64,000 bases of DNA from Jannaschia maritima (GTDB lineage: Bacteria > Pseudomonadota > Alphaproteobacteria > Rhodobacterales > Rhodobacteraceae): positions 186,001 to 250,000 of the forward strand of contig NZ_JARGZA010000001.1 in NCBI RefSeq assembly GCF_030973515.1, given 5' to 3'. The position numbers and the translations under genes were made by a program. Positions within the stretch are counted from its first letter, which is position 1. Each line of letters opens with the position of its first letter. The notes under the pieces were generated by a model. That model saw only the letters and a list, made by a program, of their open reading frames with translations, searched no databases and was not told the DNA's origin. This document shows positions 28,222 through 38,623 of the stretch, one piece after another.

Positions 28222-28749
28222 TTGGCAGATATCGTTGAGGAGGAGTCGAAGGAGGTTTCCGGCCACGTGAAGTGGTTCGATGCCACGCGCGGCTTCGGAT
28301 TCGTGCTGTCCGATGCGGTGGAGCGCGACATCCTCCTCCATGTGAACGTGCTGAGGAACTTCGGGCAAAGTTCCATCGCCGAGGGAAGCTTGGTCCAACT
28401 GCGCGTCGTTCGTAGCAGCCGTGGATTTCAAGCTCTCGAGATTCTGTCGATCCAGGCACCCGAGGCCGTTCAGGACGATGCCGCCACGGACGTACCCGAG
28501 TTCCTCCGAAGCGTTGACGACGACGTTCCGTACGAGCCGGCTCGGGTCAAGTGGTTCGACAAGGGAAAGGGATTCGGGTTCGCGAACGTCTTCGGGAATC
28601 CCGAGGATGTGTTCATCCATGCGGAGGTCTTGCGGCGCTGCGGCCTCGCCGACCTCGCGCCGGGGGAGGCGGTGTGCATTCGGTCCACCGACGGGCAAAG
28701 GGGCAGGCTGGCCGTGGAGGTCCGTCCGTGGGAGCATTTCTCCGCCTGA
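28222..28749 (+). CDS. Protein with two cold-shock domains
   Basis: A nucleic-acid-binding protein with two OB-fold cold-shock domains. The first starts near residue 14 (GHVKWFDATRGFGFV, then ILLHVNV), the second near residue 106 (ARVKWFDKGKGFGFA, then VFIHAEVL), so RNP1 and RNP2 are intact in both. An acidic linker joins them. TTG at 28222 is proposed as start because AAGGA lies 6 bases before it and the N terminus then fits the family. ATG at 28186 would add 12 residues. It overlaps the DUF192 gene by 22 bases, a common pairing in Rhodobacteraceae. Confidence 0.9.
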   Translation: MADIVEEESKEVSGHVKWFDATRGFGFVLSDAVERDILLHVNVLRNFGQSSIAEGSLVQLRVVRSSRGFQALEILSIQAPEAVQDDAATDVPEFLRSVDDDVPYEPARVKWFDKGKGFGFANVFGNPEDVFIHAEVLRRCGLADLAPGEAVCIRSTDGQRGRLAVEVRPWEHFSA

Positions 28750-29195
28750 TCGCGGCATGGGTCCTGCTGGCCGGAACGGCGTCGGCATCCTGCGCATCGG
28801 ACCGGGTCGACATACGGGGCGACTTCGGATCGGTGCGTTTCGACGTCGAACTCGCGCTGACGGCGCAAGAGCAAGCACGCGGCCTGATGTTCCGCGACCA
28901 GATGGCCCGTTCCGCCGGAATGTTGTTCGTCTATGACCGGGTCGCGCCGGTCGCCTTCTGGATGCGGAACACGCTGATCCCGCTGGACATGGTATTCATC
29001 GACGATGCCGGCATCGTCACGAAGGTTCATGCGAACGCGGTGCCGCGCGACGAGACGCCGATCCCATCGGGAGGACCCGTCCGCGCGGTGTTGGAGATCA
29101 ACGGCGGACAGGCGGCGCAGCTGGGGATCGACGCGGGTGACGAGGTACGTTCCCCGATTTTTCCTCAGGCGCAGGCAGTCTGGGCCTGTGATTAG
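28728..29195 (+). CDS. Exported DUF192 protein
   Basis: A 155-residue exported protein of the DUF192 family (function unknown). A signal peptide (FLRLIAAWVLLAGTASASC) precedes the domain, which shows the family pattern EQARGLMFRDQM, GMLFVYDR, FWMRNTLIPLDMVFID and VLEINGGQAAQLGI. GTG at 28728 has GGAGG 7 bases upstream and starts inside the cold-shock gene. Expression is therefore likely coupled to that gene. Confidence 0.88.
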   Translation: MGAFLRLIAAWVLLAGTASASCASDRVDIRGDFGSVRFDVELALTAQEQARGLMFRDQMARSAGMLFVYDRVAPVAFWMRNTLIPLDMVFIDDAGIVTKVHANAVPRDETPIPSGGPVRAVLEINGGQAAQLGIDAGDEVRSPIFPQAQAVWACD

Positions 29196-29238
29196 GCTTT
29201 GCCTCGCGGCCGGGGGGCTGGTACGCCCCGGCACAGGT

Positions 29239-29315
29239 CGGAGCGTGGCGCAGCTTGGTAGCGCACCTGTTTTGGGTACAGGGGGTCGGAGGTTCGAATC
29301 CTCTCGCTCCGACCA
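29239..29315 (+). tRNA. tRNA-Pro(TGG)
   Basis: Plus-strand cloverleaf of 77 bases: acceptor CGGAGCG/CGCTCCG, discriminator A, encoded CCA. The anticodon arm CCTGTTTTGGGTACAGG gives TGG. The T-arm GGAGGTTCGAATCCTC is intact. Confidence 0.97.
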
Positions 29316-29321
29316 TTCGGC

Positions 29322-29387
29322 ACCTCACCGACGGAATGGTTCCACCCACAGGTCTAGAACGTATCTGTGCCGGTGAGGTTCTCTTTT
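29322..29387 (+). terminator. Compound hairpin after tRNA-Pro
   Basis: ACCTCACCG (29322-29330) pairs perfectly with CGGTGAGGT (29371-29379), enclosing a second stem CACAG/CTGTG (29347-29351 with 29365-29369). A T-rich stretch (TCTCTTTT) follows. This is probably the tRNA-Pro transcript terminator, although the loop is longer than usual. Confidence 0.45.
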
Positions 29388-29549
29388 CGCAAAGCCCTTA
29401 AACGTACGTAGATCGGTCAACGCCGGTGTTCGCTTGGTGTTCCTCACAGATCGATCCACAATTTTCTTCTGTGCGAATCGGCGATTCGATCTTTCGAATC
29501 GTTGACCGGAACCGGAGGGCGCTCCAGTTTGCGTTCCTGCGAGACGAGA

Positions 29550-29565
29550 ACACCATATCTTGTGT
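29550..29565. promoter_or_regulatory. NrdR-type box
   Basis: ACACCATATCTTGTGT matches the 16-base NrdR consensus (ACACWATATNTWGTGT) except at one defined position, with perfect ACAC/GTGT ends. NrdR represses ribonucleotide reductase genes when dATP is plentiful. Boxes usually come in pairs, but a second one at the expected spacing was not found. Confidence 0.6.
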
Positions 29566-29726
29566 CCGCAGCGAGCAGACGACGCAGAGAACGTCGGAAC
29601 GGGTTGTCGAACCACTCTAGGTGGTCGGTCTTGGCGCATGCCTCGGTCGGACGATGCCCTGTGCCGGTGTACGGGCCGTGCCCTCGGGCGGGTCACGAGA
29701 CGAACCACGCCGATGAGGAGGCCGCC

Positions 29727-32700
29727 ATGAAGATCGACCGTTACCTGACCGAAGCTGGACGCGACGCCTATGCGGCGCTGTCGTTCACGACGACCACGTC
29801 CGAGATCCGGAACCCGGATGGAACGATCGTCTTCCGCCTCGATGCGGTCGAGGTCCCCGATGGCTGGAGCCAGGTCGCTAGCGATGTCATCGCGCAGAAG
29901 TACTTCCGCAAGGCCGGCGTCGCGGCGAAGCTCAAGAAGGTCCGTGAGAAGGACGTCCCGGAGTTTCTCTGGCGCTCCATTCCCGACGAGGCGGCACTGG
30001 CGGAACTGCCGGAGGACGAGCGTTTCGGCGGCGAGACGTCCGCCCGGCAGGTCTTCGATCGTTTGGCCGGTGCCTGGACCTACTGGGGCTGGAAGGGCGG
30101 CTACTTCACGACCGAAGGCGACGCCCGTGCCTATTTCGATGAGATGCGCGCGATGCTCGCCCGTCAGATGGCCGCCCCGAACAGTCCGCAATGGTTCAAC
30201 ACCGGGCTTCATTGGGCATACGGCATCGATGGGCCGGCCCAGGGTCATCACTACGTGGATCCGTTCACAGGCAAGCTGGTGAAGTCGAGGTCGTCCTACG
30301 AACATCCGCAACCGCATGCCTGCTTCATCCAGTCCGTGCAGGACGACTTGGTGAACGACGGTGGCATCATGGACCTCTGGGTCCGCGAAGCGCGTCTCTT
30401 CAAGTACGGCTCCGGGACCGGAACCAACTTTTCGCATCTGCGCGGCGAGGGGGAGCGCCTGTCGGGCGGCGGTAAGTCGTCGGGGCTAATGGGCTTTCTC
30501 AAGATCGGCGACCGGGCGGCGGGTGCGATCAAGTCGGGCGGCACCACGCGACGCGCGGCCAAGATGGTCATCGTCGACATGGACCATCCGGACATCGAGG
30601 ACTTCATCGACTGGAAGGTGATCGAGGAGCAGAAGGTCGCTGCCCTGGTGGCTGGCTCCAAGACGACGAAGGCCGCGCTCAAGGACGTAATGGTCGCGAT
30701 CCGTTCCTGGGATGGGGACATGGTCGCCGCGACCGATCCGGCGGTGAACGACGCGCTGAAGACCGCGTTGCGTGCCGGCAAGAAGGCCCTCGTTCCCGAA
30801 GCCTATCTGAACCGCGTCCTGCAGTACGCGCGGCAGGGCTTCACGGAGATCGACTTCCCGACCTACGACACCGATTGGGACTCGAAGGCCTACGAGACCG
30901 TCGCCGGCCAGAACTCGAACAATTCGGTCCGCGTGACCGATGCATTCCTGTATGCCGTCGACAAGGACGCCGACTGGGAGCTGACCAACCGCACGGACGG
31001 CCAGGTCTCCAAGACGATCAAGGCCCGCGACCTGTGGGAAAAGGTCGGCCACGCGGCCTGGGCCTGCGCCGACCCGGGCATCCAGTACCACGACACGGTC
31101 AACGCTTGGCATACGTGCCCGGCCGACGGTCCCATCCGGGGCAGCAACCCGTGTTCGGAATACATGTTCCTGGACGACACGGCCTGCAATCTCGCATCCA
31201 TGAACCTGCTGACGTTCCTGCGGGACGACGGCACGTTCGATGCGAACCTCTACGTCCACGCCGCGCGGTTGTGGACCGTCACGCTCGAGGTCAGCGTGAT
31301 GATGGCCCAGTTCCCGTCGAAGGAGATCGCGCAGCGCTCCTACGACTTCCGCACGCTCGGTCTGGGCTACGCGAACATCGGCGGCCTGCTAATGAACATG
31401 GGCCACAGTTACGACTCCCGCGAAGGCCGTGCGATCTGCGGCGCGCTGACGGCTATCATGACGGGCGTGTCCTATGCCACTTCCGCCGAAATGGCGGGCG
31501 AGCTGGGTCCGTTCCCGGGCCATGCGCGCAACGCGGACCACATGCTGCGCGTCATGCGCAACCACCGCGCGGCGGCGAATGGCGAAACGGCGTTCGAGGC
31601 CGTGAACGTCGATCCCGTCGCCCTCGACATCGACGGATGTCCCGATGCGACGCTGCCCAAGCTCGCCGCGAAGGTCTGGGACGATGCCGTGTCGCTCGGC
31701 GAGGCTCATGGCTATCGCAACGCGCAGGCCACGGTGATCGCCCCCACGGGCACGATCGGCCTGGTCATGGATTGCGACACGACGGGCATCGAGCCGGACT
31801 TCGCCCTGGTCAAGTTCAAGAAGCTGGCCGGCGGCGGCTACTTCAAGATCATCAATCAATCGGTTCCTGCCGCGTTGCGGACGCTGGGCTACCGCGAAAG
31901 CGAGATCGGGGAGATCGTGGCCCATGCGGTCGGGCACGGATCGCTCGGACAGGCGCCGGGCATCAACCACACGTCCCTGGTGGGTCACGGGTTCGGCCCG
32001 GAGGAGATCAAGAAGGTCGAGGCCGCGCTTCCGTCAGCATTCGACATCCGGTTCGTGTTCAACCAGTGGACCCTGGGCGAAGACTTCCTGACCGGCACGC
32101 TCGGTATCCCCGCCGCCAAGCTGACGGACCCGTCCTTCGACCTGCTGCGCCATCTCGGCTTCCCGAAGGCCGATATCGAGGCGGCGAACGACCATGTCTG
32201 CGGGACGATGACGCTCGAGGGCGCGCCGCATCTGCGGCCGGAACATTATCCGGTCTTCGACTGCGCCAATCCGTGCGGCAAGAAGGGCAAGCGGTTCCTC
32301 TCCGTGGACAGCCACATCCATATGATGGCTGCCGCTCAGTCCTTCATCTCGGGCGCGATCTCCAAGACGATCAACATGCCCAACTCGGCCACGATCGAGG
32401 ATTGTCAGAAGGCTTACGAACTGTCCTGGTCCCTGGGCGTGAAGGCCAACGCCCTCTACCGCGACGGTTCCAAGCTGTCCCAGCCGCTCGCCGCCAGTTT
32501 GGTGGAGGACGACGAAGAGGCCGCCGAGGTGATGGAGACCGGAACGCCGCAGCAGAAAGCGCAGGTCCTGGCGGAAAAGGTGATCGAGAAGGTCATCGTC
32601 CAGGAAGTCGCGCGCGGTCGCGAGAAGATGCCCGACCGCAGGAAGGGCTATACCCAGAAGGCCGTCGTCGGCGGGCACAAGGTCTATCTCCGCACCGGCG

Positions 32701-33371
32701 AGTACGAGGATGGCCAACTGGGCGAGATCTTCATCGACATGCACAAGGAGGGCGCGGGCTTCCGGGCGATGATGAACAACTTCGCCATCGCGGTCTCGGT
32801 CGGCCTCCAATACGGCGTGCCGTTGGAGGAGTTCGTCGACGCCTTTACCTTCACGAAGTTCGAGCCGGCAGGCATGGTCCAGGGCAACGACAGCATCAAG
32901 AATGCGACGAGCGTGCTGGACTACATCTTCCGCGAGTTGGCGGTCAGCTATCTCGACCGGACCGATCTGGCGCACGTCAAGCCGGAGGGTGCCAGCTTCG
33001 ACAGTCTACACAAGCCCGATGACGGCGGTCAGGCCGATCCGCAGGGTGGGGACGATCCGCATGCCAAATCGTTGGAGATGATCCGCCAAGTCACTTCCTC
33101 GGGTTATCTGCGCAAGCGCTTGCCGCGGGACCTGGTATCGTTGGACGGCGGGGTCGATGCGGTGGCGCAGCGCATTGCCACGCCCGCGGTGGAGGCGACT
33201 TTGGCCGAGCCCGGGCAGGCGGATGTCGCCATCAAGATGGATCCCCGCGCCAAGGCCAGGATGCAGGGCTACGAGGGGGAGGCCTGCGGCGAGTGCGGCA
33301 ACTACACGCTCGTGCGCAACGGCACGTGCATGAAGTGCAACACGTGCGGGGGCACGTCTGGCTGTAGCTGA
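29727..33371 (+). CDS. nrdJ: Vitamin B12-dependent ribonucleotide reductase (class II)
   Basis: It reduces ribonucleotides to deoxyribonucleotides using adenosylcobalamin to make the thiyl radical, with or without oxygen. The 1214-residue protein has [11 protein letters not shown] near residue 150, the [13 protein letters not shown] segment, and the active-site region [20 protein letters not shown] near residue 473. The C-terminal Cys-rich tail [10 protein letters not shown]...[13 protein letters not shown] carries the redox cysteines. The ATG at 29727 follows GAGGAGG. No class I or III reductase is in the window. Confidence 0.97.
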   Translation: MKIDRYLTEAGRDAYAALSFTTTTSEIRNPDGTIVFRLDAVEVPDGWSQVASDVIAQKYFRKAGVAAKLKKVREKDVPEFLWRSIPDEAALAELPEDERFGGETSARQVFDRLAGAWTYWGWKGGYFTTEGDARAYFDEMRAMLARQMAAPNSPQWFNTGLHWAYGIDGPAQGHHYVDPFTGKLVKSRSSYEHPQPHACFIQSVQDDLVNDGGIMDLWVREARLFKYGSGTGTNFSHLRGEGERLSGGGKSSGLMGFLKIGDRAAGAIKSGGTTRRAAKMVIVDMDHPDIEDFIDWKVIEEQKVAALVAGSKTTKAALKDVMVAIRSWDGDMVAATDPAVNDALKTALRAGKKALVPEAYLNRVLQYARQGFTEIDFPTYDTDWDSKAYETVAGQNSNNSVRVTDAFLYAVDKDADWELTNRTDGQVSKTIKARDLWEKVGHAAWACADPGIQYHDTVNAWHTCPADGPIRGSNPCSEYMFLDDTACNLASMNLLTFLRDDGTFDANLYVHAARLWTVTLEVSVMMAQFPSKEIAQRSYDFRTLGLGYANIGGLLMNMGHSYDSREGRAICGALTAIMTGVSYATSAEMAGELGPFPGHARNADHMLRVMRNHRAAANGETAFEAVNVDPVALDIDGCPDATLPKLAAKVWDDAVSLGEAHGYRNAQATVIAPTGTIGLVMDCDTTGIEPDFALVKFKKLAGGGYFKIINQSVPAALRTLGYRESEIGEIVAHAVGHGSLGQAPGINHTSLVGHGFGPEEIKKVEAALPSAFDIRFVFNQWTLGEDFLTGTLGIPAAKLTDPSFDLLRHLGFPKADIEAANDHVCGTMTLEGAPHLRPEHYPVFDCANPCGKKGKRFLSVDSHIHMMAAAQSFISGAISKTINMPNSATIEDCQKAYELSWSLGVKANALYRDGSKLSQPLAASLVEDDEEAAEVMETGTPQQKAQVLAEKVIEKVIVQEVARGREKMPDRRKGYTQKAVVGGHKVYLRTGEYEDGQLGEIFIDMHKEGAGFRAMMNNFAIAVSVGLQYGVPLEEFVDAFTFTKFEPAGMVQGNDSIKNATSVLDYIFRELAVSYLDRTDLAHVKPEGASFDSLHKPDDGGQADPQGGDDPHAKSLEMIRQVTSSGYLRKRLPRDLVSLDGGVDAVAQRIATPAVEATLAEPGQADVAIKMDPRAKARMQGYEGEACGECGNYTLVRNGTCMKCNTCGGTSGCS

Positions 33372-33584
33372 CGACAGGAAGATGTCTGGGTCCGATGGAT
33401 CCTCCTTGTGATGGCTGGGAGGGGTTCGTAGGCCTTGCGACGAGCGAGGGATGGGGCATCGGTGGGATCAACCCACTGGCGTCCTTTCCGTTCGGGTCAG
33501 TCGGAACTGCGACAGGCCAAACGTTGGCGTTTCCGGCGCAAAGCGCATAGAACCGTCGCCGAAGCATCATCCGGAGGACGCATC

Positions 33585-34808
33585 ATGGACGGTACCCCGC
33601 ATCCGCTACCCCCCAAGTCGCTCCCCGGATTGGCCCCCTTCGCTTGGGACGACCCCCTCGGGCTGGACGCACAGCTCACGGACGAGGAGCGCATGATCCG
33701 CGACACCGCCCGCGACTATGCGCAAGACAAGCTGTTGCCGCGGGTGACGGACGCCTATCTGAACGCCACGACCGACCCTTCGATCTTCCGCGAGATGGGC
33801 GAAATCGGCTTGCTGGGCTGCACCACGCCGGAGGCCTATGGCGGCGTGGATGCGTCCTACGTCGCCTACGGCCTCATCGCGCGCGAGATCGAGCGTGTCG
33901 ACAGCGGGTACCGCAGCATGATGTCGGTCCAATCGTCTTTGGTGATGTATCCGATCTACGCCTATGGCGACGAAGATCAGCGGATGCGCTGGCTCCCGAA
34001 GTTGGCCACGGGCGAGCATGTCGGCTGTTTCGGCCTGACGGAGCCGGATGCGGGTTCCGATCCCGGCGGCATGACCACCCGGGCCGAACCGACGGACGGC
34101 GGATACAGGCTCTCGGGAACGAAGACCTGGATCAGCAACAGCCCCGTCGCGGACGTGTTCGTCGTCTGGGCGAAGTCCACCGCCCACGATGGCCGCATCA
34201 TGGGGTTCGTCCTCGAACGCGGGATGGCCGGGCTGTCCACGCCGAAGCTGGACGGAAAGCTGTCGCTGCGTGCTTCGATCACCGGTCAGATCGTGATGGA
34301 CGACGTGTTCGTCCCGGCCGCGAACCTCCTTGCCGGCGTGTCCGGTCTGAAGGGTCCGTTCGGCTGCCTGAACCGGGCGCGCTACGGCATAACCTGGGGC
34401 GCGATGGGTGCGGCGGAGGATTGCTTCAACCGCGCCCGGCAATACGGGCTCGACCGCAAACAGTTCGGCCGCCCCCTGGCGCAGACGCAGCTCTATCAGA
34501 AGAAGCTGGCCGACATGCTGACCGACATCGCGCTCGGCCTTCAGGGATCGCTACAGGCCGGACGGATGTTGGACGATGGGGCGTTGGCCCCCGAGGCCAT
34601 CAGTCTCCTGAAGCGCAACAATTGTGGAAAGGCGTTGGACATCGCGCGCGCTGCCCGTGACATGCACGGCGGTAACGGCATCGCGGCCGAGTATCACATC
34701 ATGCGCCATGCCGCGAACCTGGAGGCCGTGAACACCTACGAGGGTACGCACGACGTCCACGCCCTGATCCTGGGACGAGCCATCACGGGATTGCAAGCCT
34801 TCGTCTGA
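33585..34808 (+). CDS. gcdH: Glutaryl-CoA dehydrogenase
   Basis: An acyl-CoA dehydrogenase-fold flavoprotein that oxidises and decarboxylates glutaryl-CoA to crotonyl-CoA in lysine and tryptophan catabolism. Motifs include [47 protein letters not shown] and the C-terminal [19 protein letters not shown] with the catalytic Glu near residue 385. The last pattern is characteristic of GcdH rather than other acyl-CoA dehydrogenases. The ATG at 33585 follows CCGGAGGA and gives 407 residues. The 213 bases upstream contain only a small GTGGG/CCCAC hairpin. Confidence 0.93.
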   Translation: MDGTPHPLPPKSLPGLAPFAWDDPLGLDAQLTDEERMIRDTARDYAQDKLLPRVTDAYLNATTDPSIFREMGEIGLLGCTTPEAYGGVDASYVAYGLIAREIERVDSGYRSMMSVQSSLVMYPIYAYGDEDQRMRWLPKLATGEHVGCFGLTEPDAGSDPGGMTTRAEPTDGGYRLSGTKTWISNSPVADVFVVWAKSTAHDGRIMGFVLERGMAGLSTPKLDGKLSLRASITGQIVMDDVFVPAANLLAGVSGLKGPFGCLNRARYGITWGAMGAAEDCFNRARQYGLDRKQFGRPLAQTQLYQKKLADMLTDIALGLQGSLQAGRMLDDGALAPEAISLLKRNNCGKALDIARAARDMHGGNGIAAEYHIMRHAANLEAVNTYEGTHDVHALILGRAITGLQAFV

Positions 34809-34812
34809 TCCC

Positions 34813-35895
34813 GTGGATCCGCAATCGCTGTTCCTGATCGCCACGCCGGGGCTGGAATCGCAGGTGTTGGCGGAGGCCCGGGCGGCAGGATTCGAAGCCG
34901 CCGCCGAACCAGGTGGCATCGCGATCGCGGGCGGTTGGGCCGACGCAGCGCGCGCGAACCTCGCCCTGCGGACGCCGACGCGCGTGCTAGCGCGCATCGC
35001 GACGTTCCGCGCGATGCACCCGGCCCAATTGGACAAACGCGCCCGAAAGATCGACTGGGTCAGCCTGCTGCGCGCGAACGTTCCCGTACGCGTGGACGCC
35101 GTCTGTCGAAAGTCGCGCATCTATCACGACAAGGCGGCGCAGAGCAGGGTCGAGGATGCGATCACGGCCTCGGGGATCCCACTCGGCGACGACGGAATAC
35201 GGGTGATGGTGCGGATCCACGACGATCTGTGCACGGTCAGCGTCGACACGTCCGGCGAACCCCTGCACCGGAGAGGGCACAAGCTGGCGGTCAACAAGGC
35301 CCCGATGCGGGAAACGATGGCGGCCGCATTCCTGCGTGCGGCAGGGTACGAGGGGACCGAACCGGTCGTCGATCCGATGTGCGGGTCGGGGACCTTCCCG
35401 ATCGAGGCGGCGGAGATGGCGGCGGGACTGCTGCCCGGGCGATCGCGGGACTTCGCGTATCGCCGATTGGCCGTGTTCGATCCGGCTTGGGACGAAGTAG
35501 CATGTCGACCCGAACCGATCGGCTCGCCTCGGTTCTTCGGCAGCGACCGGGATGCCAGCGCCATACGCATGGCGATGGCAAATGCGGAACGGGCAGGCGT
35601 CGGCCACGCCTGTGCCTTCCATCACGCCGCCATCTCGGACGCCACGCCGCCGGATGGACCACCGGGGCTGGTGGTCGTGAATCCGCCCTATGGCGGGCGG
35701 GTGGGGAAGGGCCCGCTATATGGTCTGTACGCGACCTTCGGGCAGATCATGCGCGAACGCTTCGCCGGATGGCGGGTCGCGTTGGTGACGTCGCAGGACG
35801 GGCTGGCGAAGGCGGCCGGTCTTCCCTGGGACCGGCCCGGCCCCATCGTGGATCACGGCGGCACGAAGGTGCGGCTGTGGCAGGCCACGCTGTGA
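34813..35895 (+). CDS. THUMP-domain RNA methyltransferase, RlmL N-terminal type
   Basis: A 360-residue class I SAM-dependent RNA methyltransferase related to RlmL/YcbY, which makes m2G2445 in 23S rRNA. A THUMP RNA-binding domain occupies about residues 45-160. The methyltransferase follows, with the SAM motif DPMCGSGTFPIEAA near residue 193 and the catalytic NPPYGG near residue 292. It starts with GTG at 34813, only 4 bases after gcdH. The exact RNA target is inferred from the family. Confidence 0.88.
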   Translation: MDPQSLFLIATPGLESQVLAEARAAGFEAAAEPGGIAIAGGWADAARANLALRTPTRVLARIATFRAMHPAQLDKRARKIDWVSLLRANVPVRVDAVCRKSRIYHDKAAQSRVEDAITASGIPLGDDGIRVMVRIHDDLCTVSVDTSGEPLHRRGHKLAVNKAPMRETMAAAFLRAAGYEGTEPVVDPMCGSGTFPIEAAEMAAGLLPGRSRDFAYRRLAVFDPAWDEVACRPEPIGSPRFFGSDRDASAIRMAMANAERAGVGHACAFHHAAISDATPPDGPPGLVVVNPPYGGRVGKGPLYGLYATFGQIMRERFAGWRVALVTSQDGLAKAAGLPWDRPGPIVDHGGTKVRLWQATL

Positions 35896-35908
35896 CCCGC
35901 CGAGCCGC

Positions 35909-36751
35909 CTAGGCTCGCAGCGCGCGTCCGAGGCTTTCGATATCCGGATCGGACGCCTTCGGCACGATGCGATAGGCCGCGTTCACCGCGCAGAAGAAAG
36001 CGAATGCCAGTAATCCGACGCAGATCGCGACCACGAGGATGCGACCGAACGGTTGGCTGCGGAGCCATTCGAAGGCTTGCTGCATCCCGCCGGCCTCCGC
36101 TTCCGATCCCGACAGGGCCGCGGCTCCCAGGAATCCGCCGATGATCAGGATGATTATACCGTTGGAGATCACGCCGGCCTTCAAGGCGGTGTCCGCGTTT
36201 CGCGTGAATGGGTTGGCCTGCAAGTGCTTGCGATACGTCGATTTCGCGCCCTTCACGACGTAGTAGACACCCGCACCCAGCGTGCAGAGCGCGGCGAACC
36301 CGACCAGGAAGCGCCCGCCGGGCCATTCGAGGATCGCGCCGACCCCTTGGGCGATTGCACCGCCGCCACCGCCGTCCTCGCCCCCGCCCGATCCGCGTCC
36401 CAGCACGAGGGAAAGGGCGAACGCTCCGATCGCCGCATGTATCAGCCCCGTGACGATCATGCCCGCGCGCGATATCAGCCCCTTCGCATCGGTGCCGTAC
36501 TCTTCGAGGTCCTCCGCGGCGTCGATGCCGCGCCATATGCCGTAGGCCAGCAACCCGACCGCAATCAGACACAGCACGACGACGCCCCAGGTCTGGGCAG
36601 CCAGATCCCGCAGCGTGCCACCCGTTCCCTGCGCCTGGCCACCCCGCCAGATCGCCAACAGCGAAAGGCCGGCAATCGCGGTGTACGTGATCGCCCGTCC
36701 GGCATAGCCGGCGCGCATGATGGGGATCGCCCAATTGTAGTTCCGTGACAT
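35909..36751 (-). CDS. DUF1206 membrane protein
   Basis: A 280-residue inner-membrane protein with about six helices arranged as three repeats of two, the DUF1206 pattern. Repeat starts are near residues 10 (MRAGYAGRAITYTAIAGL), 92 (SRAGMIVTGLIHAAIGA) and 192 (AGVISNGIIILIIGG), each followed by a GIWRGIDA-, YYVVKGA- or NAAYRIV-type end. A Gly-rich loop (GRGSGGGEDGGGGG) joins repeat two. Function is unknown. It ends 13 bases from the converging RlmL-like gene. Confidence 0.88.
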   Translation of the reverse strand: MSRNYNWAIPIMRAGYAGRAITYTAIAGLSLLAIWRGGQAQGTGGTLRDLAAQTWGVVVLCLIAVGLLAYGIWRGIDAAEDLEEYGTDAKGLISRAGMIVTGLIHAAIGAFALSLVLGRGSGGGEDGGGGGAIAQGVGAILEWPGGRFLVGFAALCTLGAGVYYVVKGAKSTYRKHLQANPFTRNADTALKAGVISNGIIILIIGGFLGAAALSGSEAEAGGMQQAFEWLRSQPFGRILVVAICVGLLAFAFFCAVNAAYRIVPKASDPDIESLGRALRA

Positions 36752-36797
36752 CGCACCCTCCCGTGTCGCGCATCAACGCATCGGGGGGGGCGGGGGT

Positions 36798-37628
36798 TCA
36801 CCCCTGGTCGCGTCGAACTCCCGCCGAACCGATGATCCGCGGTTCCCGGCCAGGCCCTTCCCGAAGGGCGACCGTCAGGGCCCCCGCATCCGCGAAACCT
36901 AGCGCATCGGCGACGGCGGCGGGCGAGGCCCCGGCCTCGGCGAGCTTGCTGCGCGCTTCGTGCAGGACGCGCGCGGACAGCCATTCGGTCGCTGTCATGC
37001 CGGACGCCTCCCACATGGCGGCGTTCAGGTCATCGGGTAGGATGCCGATGGTCCGCCCGATCTGCGGTAGCGCGTCCGCGCGTACGACTCCCTCGACCGC
37101 GTGGACGAAACGACGGGCGACCGGACGGTCCGGCAGGGGGATCGCACGATGGCGTTGGGACTCGACCAGGGCGGACAGCAGGATCACCCGCCCAAGCGCG
37201 GCCCTGCAAGCGACGGGGTCCCCGAGGCCTCCACGACTGGACAGCGCGTCCAGCAGGGCCACCAACTCCGCCTGCACCCCCGATTGCGGCAGGCGCAGCA
37301 TCGCCGGGTCGCCCGGCATCGGTGCTTCGAACAGGTCGGGGACGCGCACGAGGGTGGCCTCGGTGATCGGGCCGGGCTGCAACGCGAATGGCGTGCCGGC
37401 GGGCAATGCGATGAGGGTGCCGCCCAGATACGTGCGTGCGATCCCATCCAGCAGGATACGACCCTGCCCACGTGCGACCCAGATCAGCACGGACAGCGAC
37501 TCGGCATGTGGAAGCTCCCGCCGCCAGCGTCCGGACCGGGCTAGCGGGGTCACCGATTCGACGGCGAGGCCCGATAGAAGATTGACCTCCGACAAGCGGC
37601 GATGCTCGAACAGATGTATCTTCGCCAT
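36798..37628 (-). CDS. AraC-type transcriptional regulator, degenerate C terminus
   Basis: A 276-residue protein built like an AraC regulator: a cupin-like sensing half (residues 1-150) and a helical C-terminal half. The first helix-turn-helix is recognisable around LPQIGRTIGILPDDLNAAMW and TATEWLSARVLHEARSKL. The second, AAVADALGFADAGALTVALR, lacks the usual aromatic and basic residues of the AraC signature, and the protein stops soon after. DNA binding may be altered. It follows miaA on the same strand, 31 bases downstream. Confidence 0.75.
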   Translation of the reverse strand: MAKIHLFEHRRLSEVNLLSGLAVESVTPLARSGRWRRELPHAESLSVLIWVARGQGRILLDGIARTYLGGTLIALPAGTPFALQPGPITEATLVRVPDLFEAPMPGDPAMLRLPQSGVQAELVALLDALSSRGGLGDPVACRAALGRVILLSALVESQRHRAIPLPDRPVARRFVHAVEGVVRADALPQIGRTIGILPDDLNAAMWEASGMTATEWLSARVLHEARSKLAEAGASPAAVADALGFADAGALTVALREGPGREPRIIGSAGVRRDQG

Positions 37629-37659
37629 GCGGCTGTGCTGCACCGCTCCACGGGCAGTG

Positions 37660-38544
37660 TCAAAGGACGGTGGCGTCGATCCGCGACCATCCGCGCATCC
37701 GAGCGCGGAACCACGTTCGCTGCCGCTTCGCGTAGCGGCGCGTGGCGACGACGGCCGCATCGCGAGCCTCGTCCAAGGTCAGATCACCGGCCAGATAGCT
37801 GACCAGTTCGCGAGCGCCGATCGCCTGCGCCGCATTCGACGCGACCTCCCAGCGGGGCAGCATGGCGCGCACCTCGTCGATCACGCCTTGGCGCAGCATC
37901 GCGTCGAACCGACGGGCGATCCGTTCCGCCAGCCAATCACGTGGTGCTTCCAACACGATCGCCGCGGTGTCGCGGATGACCAACGGGGGCGGCGGCGTGG
38001 CGGCCTGCCAGTCCCGGATCGAACGCCCCGTATGGCGCGCCACGGTCCAGGCCCTCAGGACGCGCATCGGATTCGCCGTGTCGATGTCCGCACGGACATC
38101 CGCAGAAAGCTCTGCGGCCATCGCCTCCAATCCGATGCCGTCGAGCCGCGCTGCGGCCTCCGCCCGCACGGCATCGGGGACGGGTGGTATGTCGGCCAGC
38201 CCTTCCGTCAGGGCACGGAAGAACAGGCCCGTGCCTCCGACGACGATCGGGCGCGGTCCATCCGTCAGGAGGGGCACGACGTCGCGCAGCCAATGGCCGA
38301 CCGAATAAGGCGTTTCCCATCGAACGTGACCATAAAGGGCATGCGGTGCCCGCGCGATTTCGGCCGGCCCCGGCCGGGCGGTCAGGATGCGCCAGTCGGC
38401 GAACACCTGCATCGCATCGGCGTTCACGATCCGCCCGCCGCGTTCTGCGATCTTCAGGGCGAGGGCAGACTTGCCCGACGCGGTTGGGCCGGCGATCAGG
38501 ACGGGTCGATCCGGCGGGATGGCCTCGACGTCGTGCGGTGTCAT
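37660..38544 (-). CDS. miaA: tRNA dimethylallyltransferase
   Basis: It adds a dimethylallyl group to A37 of tRNAs that read UNN codons. The P-loop AGPTASGKSALALKIAE is at residues 18-34, the substrate Asp motif VNADAMQVFADW near residue 40, and VVGGTGLFFRALTEG near residue 100. The C-terminal ATRRYAKRQRTWFR helix binds tRNA. Length is 294 residues, normal for alphaproteobacteria. It is divergent from pyrH. Confidence 0.96.
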   Translation of the reverse strand: MTPHDVEAIPPDRPVLIAGPTASGKSALALKIAERGGRIVNADAMQVFADWRILTARPGPAEIARAPHALYGHVRWETPYSVGHWLRDVVPLLTDGPRPIVVGGTGLFFRALTEGLADIPPVPDAVRAEAAARLDGIGLEAMAAELSADVRADIDTANPMRVLRAWTVARHTGRSIRDWQAATPPPPLVIRDTAAIVLEAPRDWLAERIARRFDAMLRQGVIDEVRAMLPRWEVASNAAQAIGARELVSYLAGDLTLDEARDAAVVATRRYAKRQRTWFRARMRGWSRIDATVL

Positions 38545-38623
38545 CGGTCCAAGGTTCGCGCTGTTGCGAGGTCCGGGGTAATCTGCGACACCGCCGACGG
38601 CAATCGGACAGGGGGTTGGCGCG

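Larger units (their letters stand above)
29316..29726 (+). promoter_or_regulatory. Gene-free leader region of nrdJ
   Basis: These 411 bases hold no convincing reading frame. They contain the compound hairpin after tRNA-Pro, a TTGACC hexamer at 29502-29507, and an NrdR-type box at 29550-29565. No conserved B12 riboswitch elements were recognised, although the downstream enzyme needs B12. The long leader (about 160 bases from the NrdR box to the ATG) could carry further control. Confidence 0.5.

Noticed and set aside
29316-29726. Possible B12 riboswitch before nrdJ
   Set aside because: None of the conserved B12-box elements could be found; an NrdR box explains regulation better.
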